Of a DNA stretch of 64,000 nt, positions 16,953 to 25,375 are shown one piece after another. This DNA comes from Lewinellaceae bacterium (GTDB lineage: Bacteria; Bacteroidota; Bacteroidia; Chitinophagales; Saprospiraceae). The position numbers were made by a program, and so were the translations under genes. Under the pieces are notes generated by a model. The model ran no database searches. It was not told where the DNA came from and saw only the letters and a list, made by a program, of their open reading frames with translations. Positions within the stretch are counted from its first letter, which is position 1. Each line of letters starts with the position of its first letter. The stretch covers positions 124,001 to 188,000 of the forward strand of contig JACJYB010000002.1 in the NCBI GenBank assembly GCA_020636355.1, written 5' to 3'.

Positions 16953-17270
16953 TTACATCAACCCAAAAATCTTTGCATATCGGACCATCTCGCCCTGGTT
17001 AGACACCTTGAGTTTACCGGTCAGAATAGCCATTAGCGGGTTTAGCTCTCCCGTAACCACTTTCATAAAATTATCGCCACTGGATTTGACAACACACTTG
17101 GGTTCGCCCACCAGGCCTTCATCCGCGGTAAGCACGCCATCCTTAAGTGAAAGCGTAAAATCGCCTCCATCATCTCCTGATAATTCAAAGTGAAATGTGG
17201 TTTCCATCCCTTCTACCGCTTCTTTCCTTACCTTCTCGGGAAGCTTGAATATAAAGTCTTTTGCAATCAT
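16953..17270 (-). CDS. SCP2 sterol-binding domain protein
   Basis: This 105-residue protein consists of a single SCP2-like domain: VEGMETTFHFELSGDDGG, DFTLSLKDGVLTADEGL, then DNFMKVVTGELNPLMAILTG and KLKVSNQGEMVRYAKIF. The fold binds hydrophobic ligands in eukaryotic homologues; the bacterial role is unknown. It converges on DUF5683 with a 9-nt gap. Confidence 0.88.
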   Translation of the reverse strand: MIAKDFIFKLPEKVRKEAVEGMETTFHFELSGDDGGDFTLSLKDGVLTADEGLVGEPKCVVKSSGDNFMKVVTGELNPLMAILTGKLKVSNQGEMVRYAKIFGLM

Positions 17271-17334
17271 TGTGCTATGCTGGTTTGACTGTGATAAACA
17301 TACGAATTATGGCGTGGTTTATTAAATGATGAAA

Positions 17335-18048
17335 TCAATGGAGAATGGATCCGAATTCCTTCAGGTACTCCTCCATACTTTTCTCTGTATATCCTCCCGG
17401 CAACCGAAATGCACTTTCGTCAACTTGGTTTTCGAGCTTAGTGACTTCAAACTGAACCGCCAACATTCCTTCCTGCAACCGGTAGCCAAGAGGGGTGCCT
17501 CCCAGCAGATCCGTAGTTAATTGTTCGATACCATAGCCCACAAATGGAATTTTCAATGCCGGGCAAACAAACAAGTCGATCCCGGGTCCGTCAGGAGATC
17601 CCACGCGAACCCTTTCAACAGGAAGCCCCATGATGGTTTTATGCTCTTCCGGAAAACGCTGGATATGCAAGTCTTGTTCCGGTATGTCGTCCGCACTCAG
17701 CGCATTTACATCCATCGGATCCATTTTCACCTTGGTTCTCCGTCCAAAAACGTCTGAAAAAAGCGTCACCTCATTATTTGCCCGGTTCCAATAATAATTG
17801 AGCTTGACGATGCCGTTCATGATCGTAACCTCTGACCTGGTAAAATCTGGCTTAAAGTACACATTGAGGTGAATCTGTTTAAACATGGATTGCAGGGGCA
17901 GACCACTCCTGGATTCCAAGGTATCCATTTGCTGCGCCATAGAATCGGGCAGCTTGAATTCTGTAACGGAAAAGGTCATAACTCCCCGTTGGGCAAATCC
18001 CGTATTGCCAGCAATAAATAGGATTAAAATCAAAATTAACTTTCTCAT
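17335..18048 (-). CDS. Exported DUF4412-like protein
   Basis: This 237-residue protein starts at the Met before a clear signal peptide (RKLILILILFIAGNTGFAQ); an upstream Met at 18093 would add 15 residues ahead of it. The mature part is beta-rich and matches what I know of DUF4412-type periplasmic proteins (FSVTEFKL, VTIMNGIVKLNYYWNRAN, KTIMGLPVERVRV, CPALKIPFVGYGIEQLT). Function unknown. It stands alone between SCP2 and the exonuclease. Confidence 0.65.
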   Translation of the reverse strand: MRKLILILILFIAGNTGFAQRGVMTFSVTEFKLPDSMAQQMDTLESRSGLPLQSMFKQIHLNVYFKPDFTRSEVTIMNGIVKLNYYWNRANNEVTLFSDVFGRRTKVKMDPMDVNALSADDIPEQDLHIQRFPEEHKTIMGLPVERVRVGSPDGPGIDLFVCPALKIPFVGYGIEQLTTDLLGGTPLGYRLQEGMLAVQFEVTKLENQVDESAFRLPGGYTEKSMEEYLKEFGSILH

Positions 18049-18204
18049 GGCATTACAATTACCGTGAAATAATGCATGAAGTTCCACAAGCAAACAAGAA
18101 TATAGACTAAAACGGAAAATTCCTATACGCAGTAGCTGTTCAGCTGAAATGGGCTGGTCAACTGACTTGAAAATGTAGTCCTTGACAGGGAACTGATACG
18201 TGGC

Positions 18205-18744
18205 TTAAAACATCCATTCATCAACAAATTTTGCGACAATTTTAGCCAGATTAAGTGCATCCCATTCAGCCCGGTGGTGATGCCCCTCGAATTCAAATCC
18301 TTCCCGCTGAACCGTAGACTTGAGTCCGTAGGTATGCTTTAATTTGCGAAGCCGGTGGTATTGTTTCTTTACGTTGATGTACGGCTCCAACCAAAATCCA
18401 TCGAAGTGATGCATCTCGCATTCCCGCATCAACTGCTTTTGATCAAAATTGCCCCAGGCACAGAGCAAGTATTCATCATCTTCCGGTCTTATCCAATCGT
18501 AAAACTCTTTGATGGCCCGTTCAAAGGTTGCGGACCGGTTAACATCAATCTGGGATATCGAAGTCAGTTTTTTGCAAAATGGCGATAGCATTGGAAAATG
18601 CGTTGGCCGGACAAAACGGTTAAACCGGCCTACTACTTGCCCGAAGCGATCCAGTCTCAGCGCACCGATTTCGATAACCTCTCTAATATCGGTAGGCGGG
18701 TTCCCATCCCAGCATGTTGTTTCCAGGTCAAATACGATAAACAT
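18205..18744 (-). CDS. DEDDh 3'-5' exonuclease (ERI-1/KapD-like)
   Basis: This 179-residue protein has all the DEDDh exonuclease motifs: FDLETTCWD (Asp and Glu), the middle region CAWGNFDQKQL, and HHRAEWDALNLAKI (His and Asp). Similarity is to the small ERI-1/KapD group rather than to DnaQ. It is expected to trim RNA or DNA 3' ends. It lies 18 nt after the acyltransferase gene on the same strand. Confidence 0.85.
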   Translation of the reverse strand: MFIVFDLETTCWDGNPPTDIREVIEIGALRLDRFGQVVGRFNRFVRPTHFPMLSPFCKKLTSISQIDVNRSATFERAIKEFYDWIRPEDDEYLLCAWGNFDQKQLMRECEMHHFDGFWLEPYINVKKQYHRLRKLKHTYGLKSTVQREGFEFEGHHHRAEWDALNLAKIVAKFVDEWMF

Positions 18745-18762
18745 TAAAATGCAGTTTCTGGC

Positions 18763-20472
18763 TTAGGCATTTTTGGCTGCGACGGCGTTGGACTTCATGC
18801 GCTCTTCCACCTCTATATCCATCTCATAACCCGTAAGACGGTTGTGGTAATAAAACAGCAATTTGAAATCCTCACTGATCAACTGCCCGTGGTTGTTGAT
18901 AACAATTGGCTTTTTAGCATGAAAAACTCCCAAATTTAGGATACCATCCTCTATCAATTCCTGAACTGAGCCACGAATTTTACGGGATAGCCTCAGTCTT
19001 CCAGCCTGTTCTGCATCAATTAATGCCTTTTGCAGAACAGACATATACCGGTTAAAGAGATCCATATCAAAAATAAAATCCTCCTCCGGCAATCGGAGAA
19101 CACTGAATAGATCGTTCTCCTTAAGTTGTTTTTTAAGGACTTCAAATGCTCCGAAAGCTACGGCATGGCTACTCAGAACGATGTTTTCTTTTAAAAACCG
19201 CTCACCGATTTTTTCACCCAAGAGCTTGGTATACACTTGTTCTCTCTGCTCATTTACCCCCAATTCATGGTTCAGGACGAAATAATCCTTCACTTCGATC
19301 GGCATACCATGTTCGTTGAAACTATTTCCTTTCTCATCCACATCGTTACCGGCGATGTCTATGGGGTTTCCAAAGGATAAGGTGATGTCTGAGCTGGCAG
19401 AAAAGAATTTCCAGGCAAAATTCAGGATGTTGGTAATGCTTTTAAATTCGTCCTCCGCAGTAAGGTATTTTTCTTTCCCAATCCTCGCCAGATGCTGGTT
19501 GATCAGGTAATTGGCTTCTAAAACACTGTGGTAACTCAGCACCAGTGGAATGACAAAAATCTTAGTTTGCTTATCCTTTTTTAATATCTCCCGCTGTGCC
19601 TCAATAATGGTCCCCATCAGACCCAGTTTCAGGCGATCCTCCAGGGCTCCGTCCCGGGAGCGCGTTCCACCCGGAAAAAATAAGCTGTGGACACCCCGCT
19701 CGATGGACAAGGTACTCATGGATTTCAGGACTTCCAGGTAGATCGGGTTTTTCTTCCGACGGTCGACCCGGTAGGCTCCCAACCGGTTCATAAAATACCC
19801 AAAGAATTCACTATTGTATAAATTCAGCCCCGCACCGTAAGAAAATGCGGGCAGTCCCATAACCTGATCCAGGGCATACCCAATCAGGATAGAGTCCAGG
19901 TTACTAAAATGGGTAGGGACTACGACCAGGGTACCTTTTTGAGCCAGCAACCGAATTTTATCGATTGGCCCCTGCACCTTCATTCGTTCGTAGAGGCGGT
20001 GCTTGGTAGCGAACATCCGCATAAAATTCCGGCTTGCGGCTGTATTCAGCAGACGGTGAAAAAAAGCCGTCAATGCTTTCCGGGCAAATTTGAAGGTCTT
20101 TATCTTAAAATTACCAACGATCTCCTCGGTGTACCGCTGAACGATGATTCGCAAGAGGTCATCTTCAATTTGAACCCTGTTTTCGGAGAAGTAGGCATCT
20201 TTTAGACGAGACAGCAGTTTTTTCCAAAAAAGAGTTTCCTGGGGAGGATCTGCTTTCCAGGGCTCTTCCTTGATCCGGATTTTTTCAAGGTAAATTGTTT
20301 TGGAAAGCAATGTTTCCAAGTTATCGCCATGCTTGGCTTTTAAGTTCTGATAGGCATATTGATTGACTTCTTCAATAAAAGCCAACCGGTCTTCACTCAG
20401 CTTGTAGATTGGCCAGTCTTCCAGGTTGGGCCAGATCTGAGGATATATTTTATAGACAGGATCCTTACTCAT
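18763..20472 (-). CDS. PlsB-like glycerol-3-phosphate acyltransferase
   Basis: This 569-residue protein belongs to the PlsC/PlsB acyltransferase superfamily. The catalytic HX4D motif is PTHFSNLDSILIGYAL, and the substrate-binding stretch is FPGGTRSRDGALEDRLKLG. A later conserved block, IFVIPLVLSYHSVLEA, also fits. Its length and long flanking helices are closer to PlsB than to PlsC. It probably adds an acyl chain to glycerol-3-phosphate or lysophosphatidate at the membrane. It overlaps engB by 4 nt (ATGA) and so is probably co-translated with it. Confidence 0.85.
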   Translation of the reverse strand: MSKDPVYKIYPQIWPNLEDWPIYKLSEDRLAFIEEVNQYAYQNLKAKHGDNLETLLSKTIYLEKIRIKEEPWKADPPQETLFWKKLLSRLKDAYFSENRVQIEDDLLRIIVQRYTEEIVGNFKIKTFKFARKALTAFFHRLLNTAASRNFMRMFATKHRLYERMKVQGPIDKIRLLAQKGTLVVVPTHFSNLDSILIGYALDQVMGLPAFSYGAGLNLYNSEFFGYFMNRLGAYRVDRRKKNPIYLEVLKSMSTLSIERGVHSLFFPGGTRSRDGALEDRLKLGLMGTIIEAQREILKKDKQTKIFVIPLVLSYHSVLEANYLINQHLARIGKEKYLTAEDEFKSITNILNFAWKFFSASSDITLSFGNPIDIAGNDVDEKGNSFNEHGMPIEVKDYFVLNHELGVNEQREQVYTKLLGEKIGERFLKENIVLSSHAVAFGAFEVLKKQLKENDLFSVLRLPEEDFIFDMDLFNRYMSVLQKALIDAEQAGRLRLSRKIRGSVQELIEDGILNLGVFHAKKPIVINNHGQLISEDFKLLFYYHNRLTGYEMDIEVEERMKSNAVAAKNA

Positions 20473-21074
20473 TTACCTAAACCCTCATTCAGATTTGCAA
20501 TATACGTTAATATGCTATCATCCCCCATTTTTGTCACGGTGGAGGTATGGAATTCAGGAGGCATTTCGCTCCAGGATTTCAACATTTCACGTCGAAAAGC
20601 CTGATGATTTAGTGCCAGCTCCTGGCTTTTGGATTTGTCTTCTTTCGTATAGACGATGCTAAAGGGGATTCCGGCAGCTCCCAGCCAGTTAATGAATTCC
20701 AAATCGATCGGTTGCGGCGGAATATTGCTGTCTATCAGCACAAATGTATTGACCAGGGTGGATCGTTTCCCGATGTAATTTTCAATCATTTGCTTCCATC
20801 GTTGCCTTTGTTTTTTGGAAATCCGGGCATAACCGTAACCGGGTAGATCCACCAGGTACCAGGATTGGTCGACGAGAAAGAAATTTAGGGTCTGGGTCTT
20901 ACCCGGCGAGCCGGAGACTTTCGCCAACTCTTTGCGATTGGTCAACAAATTAATCAGACTGGACTTTCCCACATTGCTTCGTCCGATAAAGGCATATTCC
21001 GGCAACCCTGCTTCAGGACATTGGTCCAGGTAGACAAAGCTGCCTTTAAAGTCGACTTCACTGATTTTCATCAT
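20469..21074 (-). CDS. engB: Ribosome biogenesis GTPase EngB (YihA/YsxC)
   Basis: This 201-residue GTPase acts in large-subunit ribosome assembly. Visible motifs are G1 GRSNVGKSSL (residues 31-40), G2 SGSPGKTQTLNFFLV, G3 DLPGYGYA and G4 TKEDKSK (TKxD type). The start has two Mets in a row (21074 and 21071); a TAnnTTTG box lies only 1 nt upstream of the first. Its stop overlaps the acyltransferase start. Confidence 0.94.
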   Translation of the reverse strand: MMKISEVDFKGSFVYLDQCPEAGLPEYAFIGRSNVGKSSLINLLTNRKELAKVSGSPGKTQTLNFFLVDQSWYLVDLPGYGYARISKKQRQRWKQMIENYIGKRSTLVNTFVLIDSNIPPQPIDLEFINWLGAAGIPFSIVYTKEDKSKSQELALNHQAFRREMLKSWSEMPPEFHTSTVTKMGDDSILTYIANLNEGLGK

Positions 21075-21413
21075 GCAAAAATAGCGGTTTCCAGGGATTG
21101 CTATGGATTTGAGGGGTCCATTGAGCCATGTGAATCCATTAATGAACTGTTAATTAATCCCTGGAGTGTGTTCAAGGCCATCTTATTCCGGGATGAACCT
21201 ATCCGGAGATTCAGAACCTGATCCGGCTCATTTAGGCCAAAAACCCCTGCAATCAATCTCCACTTTAATAGGATTATCAATTATTTACATATTATAACTA
21301 TATTTAATGTTAATTTTTCGCATTTTCGTTAAATAATTTCTAAAACCACCCGATAGGTGTACCTGGCGTCGGGATGCATCGTTCTAATGTAAAACCAAAC
21401 AAAACAGGTAAGT
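21075..21413. other. 339-nt intergenic region upstream of the porin-like gene
   Basis: It lies between divergent engB and the beta-barrel gene. Apart from the engB -7 box there is no convincing frame. The part from about 21260 is AT-rich and contains an inverted repeat ATTTAA (21302-21307) and TTAAAT (21329-21334). Regulatory sequence for the plus-strand gene is expected here, but I cannot point to an exact promoter. Confidence 0.5.
21076..21083 (-). promoter_or_regulatory. -7 promoter element abutting the engB start
   Basis: On the minus strand the sequence is TATTTTTG, exact TAnnTTTG, ending 1 nt before the first ATG. A transcript from this box would begin at or just inside the two start codons, so it may be leaderless. 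Confidence 0.45.
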
Positions 21414-22055
21414 ATGAAAAGGATGTATCTTCTCTTATTGATCGGTTTGGCATTGTCATCAACCCCGGCAATGGCACAATTCAAATTTGGATTCAAAGGT
21501 GGATTAAGCTCCTACAACTTAACCCCAAATGATTTAATCATTTCGAATTCGGAGGCATTAAAAGATCTCGACATCAAAGTTCAGCAAGCGGATCTGGGAA
21601 TTCATTTTGGGATATTAGCTCAAATTAACCTGGGTGGATTCTTTATTCAGCCAGAAGCCGTTTTTAATTCCAATTCCGTTGCTTTTAACATCCAGGACTT
21701 CCGGGAAGCTAATGTCGTCGAGAAGACCTTACATGAAAAGTACCAGTACCTGGACATACCTGTTTTATTGGGTCCGCGACTTGGCCCATTTCGTCTTGGC
21801 ATCGGACCGGTGGGTCATGTATTTATCAACTCTACTTCCGAATTGTTCGACCTGGATGGTTATAGTCAAAAATTTAAGGAACTGACCTATGGCTGGCAGG
21901 GCGGTATTGGCATTGATCTCTGGAAATTTCAGATTGATCTGCGCTACGAAGGAAACTTCTCAAAATTCGGAGATCATATTGTTTGGAATAATACCCAATT
22001 CAATTTTGACCAAAGCCCAAGCCGAATGATCGCCTCTCTGGCGATAACCTTATAG
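21414..22055 (+). CDS. Outer membrane beta-barrel (porin family) protein
   Basis: This 213-residue protein has a signal peptide (YLLLLIGLALSSTPAMAQ), then repeated amphipathic strands typical of the Bacteroidota PorT/outer-membrane beta-barrel families. Strands include FKFGFKGGLSSYN, DLGIHFGILAQINLGGFFIQPEA, YLDIPVLLGPRLG and WKFQIDLRYEGNFS, with a terminal ASLAITL. Probably an eight-stranded barrel of unknown role. A hairpin terminator follows at 22104. Confidence 0.85.
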   Translation: MKRMYLLLLIGLALSSTPAMAQFKFGFKGGLSSYNLTPNDLIISNSEALKDLDIKVQQADLGIHFGILAQINLGGFFIQPEAVFNSNSVAFNIQDFREANVVEKTLHEKYQYLDIPVLLGPRLGPFRLGIGPVGHVFINSTSELFDLDGYSQKFKELTYGWQGGIGIDLWKFQIDLRYEGNFSKFGDHIVWNNTQFNFDQSPSRMIASLAITL

Positions 22056-22103
22056 GACCCGTGAACGGTCGGTAAAATATTTTGTTACTTTGCAAGCACT
22101 GAT

Positions 22104-22140
22104 GATCCAGTAAGACGACTTATTGGATCTTCTTTTTTTA
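22104..22140 (+). terminator. Intrinsic terminator or 5' attenuator between porin gene and bshC
   Basis: Stem GATCCA-g-TAAG (22104-22114), loop acga, CTTA-t-TGGATC (22119-22129), followed by T-rich TTCTTTTTTT. It lies 49 nt after the porin stop and 20 nt before the bshC ATG. A weak promoter-like TTACTTTGC (22085-22093) lies directly upstream, so it could also be at the very 5' end of a bshC transcript. Confidence 0.65.
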
Positions 22141-22159
22141 TCGAGCAACCGGAGTTTTT

Positions 22160-23749
22160 ATGAAACTAACCTATATTGACTACAATGATTTGCCTTTCAT
22201 AGCTACCCGTGACCTGCACTACCTGAAACAAGATCCCAAACTCCGGCCATTTTATACCTACGAGCCAGTCATCGAAGCGTTTACCCAGGTCATTGAAGCC
22301 CGGAAAAAACATCCGGTAGACCGCAACCTACTGGCAGATATTCTGCTCAGACAATATCAAGACCGCAGCACTGAACCGCACACCATTGCCCAGATTGAAC
22401 AATTACGGGCTGAAAATACGTTTACCGTCATTACAGCCCACCAACCCAGTTTGTTTACCGGACCTCTTTACTACATCTATAAAATACTTTCGTGCATCCA
22501 TTTAAGTCAGCAGGTTGAAGTCCATAATCCGGACTACCGCATTATCCCCCTTTTTATACTGGGCGGGGAAGACCACGACTTCGCCGAGATTAATCACCTC
22601 CATCTGGGTGACAAAACCATCGAATGGCAACATCCAATGACCGGAGGGGCTTGTGGCAGACTCTCACTGGACGGATTGGCAGCATGTATTGAAGATGTCA
22701 AGCGGGTGTTAGGAGACGGATCCTTTACCGAAGAAGTGATCTCTACCCTACAGGAATGCTATTCCGGCGAGCACAATTATGCGGAAGCAACCATTCGGTT
22801 TATCCATCATTTATTCGGTCAGCTGGGGTTGGTCATTCTGAACATGGATGAGCCGGAATTCAAAGCAACATTCAAGCAATTCATCATCGATGATCTCATT
22901 GCGCACCGATCAGCCCAATTGGTCCCTCCGGTCCAGGCAGAATTAGAGGCGGCTGGATACCCTGCTCAGGCGTTTGTAAGGGATATCAATTTGTTCTACT
23001 TTTCAGGTAATCAGCGGGAACGCATCGAACAAGATGATAATGGGTATTTGCTGGTAGACACTTTACAGCATTTCACGCGGGAAGAGCTGTTGGAGATCGC
23101 CGAACAACATCCAGAAAGATTCAGTCCTAATGTAATTCTGCGTCCCCTCTACCAGGAAACCATAGTTCCTAACCTGGCATATATCGGAGGCGGCGGTGAA
23201 CTTGCTTATTGGTTGGAGCGAAAAAAACAATTTCAGTACTATGATCTGCCATTCCCTATGCTGGTGCGGAGGAATTCGGCAGCCTGGCTGGATGAGCATG
23301 CCCAGGCCAGTATCCGGAAAGGAGGAAGACCGCTGACGGATTATTTCGTTGCCAATACCGACGCATTGATTGCAGATTTTATCCGCGATACCAGTAACAT
23401 TAGTCTGGAAGATGCCCGGGCAGAGATGGAGTTAATTTTTAAGCAAATCATGGATCAGGGACAATCGATAGACTCCAAACTAAGTTTCCCAATCGAAGGG
23501 GTCAGAGTCAGAATGAATAAATACCTGGATCGACTGGAGCAGAAAATGGTTCGCGCTGAGAAAAGAAAACAAGAACCTGCCATCCATCGACTGCTTCATA
23601 ATCATCACCTTTTATTTCCGAACCATACTTTGCAGGAGCGTTATTCCAACTTCCTGCCCATCTATACCCATCAAGGTCGTAAATGGCTGGATGAGCTTCT
23701 GCCCTACTTTGATCCATTGGATCACCGATTCTTGCTTTTTGAAGCGTAG
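22160..23749 (+). CDS. bshC: Bacillithiol biosynthesis cysteine-adding enzyme BshC
   Basis: This 529-residue protein is full length for BshC, which joins cysteine to glucosaminyl-malate in the last step of bacillithiol synthesis. Family stretches are FTVITAHQPSLFTGPLYYIY, IPLFILGGEDHDFAEINHLH, FSPNVILRPLYQETIVPNLA and YIGGGGELAYWLERK. A coiled-coil region lies near the C-terminus (KYLDRLEQKMVRAEKRKQ). bshA and bshB are not in this window. The ytxJ-like gene at 3989 belongs to the same thiol system. Confidence 0.95.
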   Translation: MKLTYIDYNDLPFIATRDLHYLKQDPKLRPFYTYEPVIEAFTQVIEARKKHPVDRNLLADILLRQYQDRSTEPHTIAQIEQLRAENTFTVITAHQPSLFTGPLYYIYKILSCIHLSQQVEVHNPDYRIIPLFILGGEDHDFAEINHLHLGDKTIEWQHPMTGGACGRLSLDGLAACIEDVKRVLGDGSFTEEVISTLQECYSGEHNYAEATIRFIHHLFGQLGLVILNMDEPEFKATFKQFIIDDLIAHRSAQLVPPVQAELEAAGYPAQAFVRDINLFYFSGNQRERIEQDDNGYLLVDTLQHFTREELLEIAEQHPERFSPNVILRPLYQETIVPNLAYIGGGGELAYWLERKKQFQYYDLPFPMLVRRNSAAWLDEHAQASIRKGGRPLTDYFVANTDALIADFIRDTSNISLEDARAEMELIFKQIMDQGQSIDSKLSFPIEGVRVRMNKYLDRLEQKMVRAEKRKQEPAIHRLLHNHHLLFPNHTLQERYSNFLPIYTHQGRKWLDELLPYFDPLDHRFLLFEA

Positions 23750-23752
23750 CAG

Positions 23753-24394
23753 CTAGTTAAAAAGCACCAACTTTTCCGGATCATCACGGTAAGTAAATAC
23801 CAGCTCGATCTGATCCTGTGAGTTTCTTTCCAGAGAGAGGGGCGGCATTTCATGCAGATCAAAAAAGCCCACATCGAGTATATCGTGGGTGATTTGAGCC
23901 TGTCCTCCGGTCAAGTGACATTCAATAAATAACTTATAAATGGAATGCGGCTGCGGGGGATGATTGAAATATTTCGCATCGACAGCAGCCAATAATTTTT
24001 TAGGTTCAACGGTGAATCCGGTTTCTTCAAAAGTCTCTTTTACGGCGCATTCCTTGGGGGACAAACCAATGTCGGCCCAGCCGCCAGGCAGTGCCCACAG
24101 CCCGTCTGCTTTTTCTTTAACCATCAAAAGGCGGCCCTCTGAATCGAAGACCACTGCACGGACATCCACCTTGGGTGTTATGTATTCGGTTGGTTCGGAG
24201 AAATAATTTTTTATCTGTTTAATGGGAATCTTCGCCAGTTGCTGGACCATTTCATCGGTCAAATCGATAATTTCCTGGTTTCGCTCCCTTTGGTAGTCGT
24301 TTTCGGCGTAAACCAACCCAATGTGTGCAATTGCTCTCACCCGCTTCAGGTATTCGTAAAAAGGGTGATGTGCAGTTTTTAAGCTTGCTTGCAT
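23753..24394 (-). CDS. NUDIX hydrolase
   Basis: This 213-residue protein has an N-terminal helical segment (about residues 1-65) and a C-terminal Nudix domain. The Nudix box reads GGWADIGLSPKECAVKETFE followed by ETGF; the usual E in GX5E is retained in part and the REUXEE core appears as KETFEE. The N-terminal extension (LKRVRAIAHIGLVYAENDYQ) resembles the ADP-ribose/NUDIX proteins with a DUF4743-like or Nudix_N part. Substrate is not assignable. It begins 2 nt after accD on the same strand. Confidence 0.87.
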   Translation of the reverse strand: MQASLKTAHHPFYEYLKRVRAIAHIGLVYAENDYQRERNQEIIDLTDEMVQQLAKIPIKQIKNYFSEPTEYITPKVDVRAVVFDSEGRLLMVKEKADGLWALPGGWADIGLSPKECAVKETFEETGFTVEPKKLLAAVDAKYFNHPPQPHSIYKLFIECHLTGGQAQITHDILDVGFFDLHEMPPLSLERNSQDQIELVFTYRDDPEKLVLFN

Positions 24395-24396
24395 AG

Positions 24397-25236
24397 TTAT
24401 CCGAAAAAGTCCATCAATTCCACCAAACGCTCCTTGAGTTGTGACCGGTCAATAATAAAGTCTAAAAAGCCATGCTCGAGTAGATATTCCGCCGACTGAA
24501 ACCCTTCCGGCAAGTCCTTCTTTATGGTTTCTTTGATCACCCTTGGTCCGGCAAAGCCTATCAATGCATTTGGTTCAGAAAAGTTAATATCACCAAGCAT
24601 TGCAAAGGAAGCCGTAACACCACCGGTCGTAGGATCGGTCATAAGTGAAAAATAGGGAATCTTCGCATCAGCAAGTTGGGTAAGTTTTACGGACGTCTTG
24701 GCCATTTGCATCAAAGAAAAGGCTGATTCCATCATGCGGGCCCCGCCCGACTTTGAAATAATCAGGAGCGGCGATCTTTCACGCAGGCAGACATCCACAC
24801 TGCGCGCGATTTTTTCACCGACAACAGATCCCATGGAACCTCCGATAAAAGAAAAATCCATGGCTGCCGTCACCAGCGGTTTCTTGTTAACCTTTCCGGA
24901 GGCTACCGATATGGCATCCCACAAGCCCGTCTTACGATGTGCCTTTTCGATTCGCTCATCGTAGGAGGTCAAGTCCGTAAACTTCAGGAAATCGGTCGAA
25001 ATAAGATCATCAAAAAGCTCGTCGTACTTCCCATCATAGATGAGGTCAAAATAGTCGTGGGAGCCTATCCGTTCATGATGACCACATTTTATGCATTTGA
25101 AGTAATTCTCCTTGAATTCTTTATACGTGGATGTTTCTTTGCACTTGGTACATTGGTGCCAAAGACCATCCGGAGTTTCCTTTTTAAACTTAGTAGCTGT
25201 CTGAATACCTTCTTTAAGTCTTTTAAACCAACCCAT
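24397..25236 (-). CDS. accD: Acetyl-CoA carboxylase carboxyltransferase subunit beta
   Basis: This 279-residue AccD pairs with AccA to transfer CO2 from biotin to acetyl-CoA, the first step of fatty acid synthesis. The N-terminal zinc ribbon is intact (Cys29, 32, 48, 51: CTKC and CIKC). Crotonase-fold motifs follow: DFSFIGGSMGSVVGEKI, SKSGGARMMESAFSLMQMAK and the C-terminal LIGFAGPRVIKETI. A good promoter pair lies upstream. The nudix gene follows after 2 nt. Confidence 0.96.
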   Translation of the reverse strand: MGWFKRLKEGIQTATKFKKETPDGLWHQCTKCKETSTYKEFKENYFKCIKCGHHERIGSHDYFDLIYDGKYDELFDDLISTDFLKFTDLTSYDERIEKAHRKTGLWDAISVASGKVNKKPLVTAAMDFSFIGGSMGSVVGEKIARSVDVCLRERSPLLIISKSGGARMMESAFSLMQMAKTSVKLTQLADAKIPYFSLMTDPTTGGVTASFAMLGDINFSEPNALIGFAGPRVIKETIKKDLPEGFQSAEYLLEHGFLDFIIDRSQLKERLVELMDFFG

Positions 25237-25279
25237 ATACTCGTCTTTTGTCCAGAAGGTATGCTCATGGTATCGGGGG

Positions 25280-25308
25280 CAAAGATATATAAATTACCTA
25301 ATTTCCAA
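25280..25308 (-). promoter_or_regulatory. Promoter of accD
   Basis: On the minus strand TTG (25308-25306) is followed after 18 nt by TATCTTTG (25287-25280), exact TAnnTTTG. Spacing suits the Bacteroidota -33/-7 arrangement. The start codon is 43 nt downstream. Confidence 0.55.
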
Positions 25309-25323
25309 TCCTTCGCTTTAAGA

Positions 25324-25353
25324 TTGCCTACCTTGAAGGACTTGATATCTTTA
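25324..25353 (+). promoter_or_regulatory. Promoter of dapB
   Basis: TTG (25324-25326), 19 nt spacer, then TATCTTTA (25346-25353), one mismatch from TAnnTTTG. The ATG is 22 nt downstream. It diverges from the accD promoter in the same 139-nt gap. Confidence 0.45.
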
Positions 25354-25375
25354 CACCATAAAATCATATCCAGGA

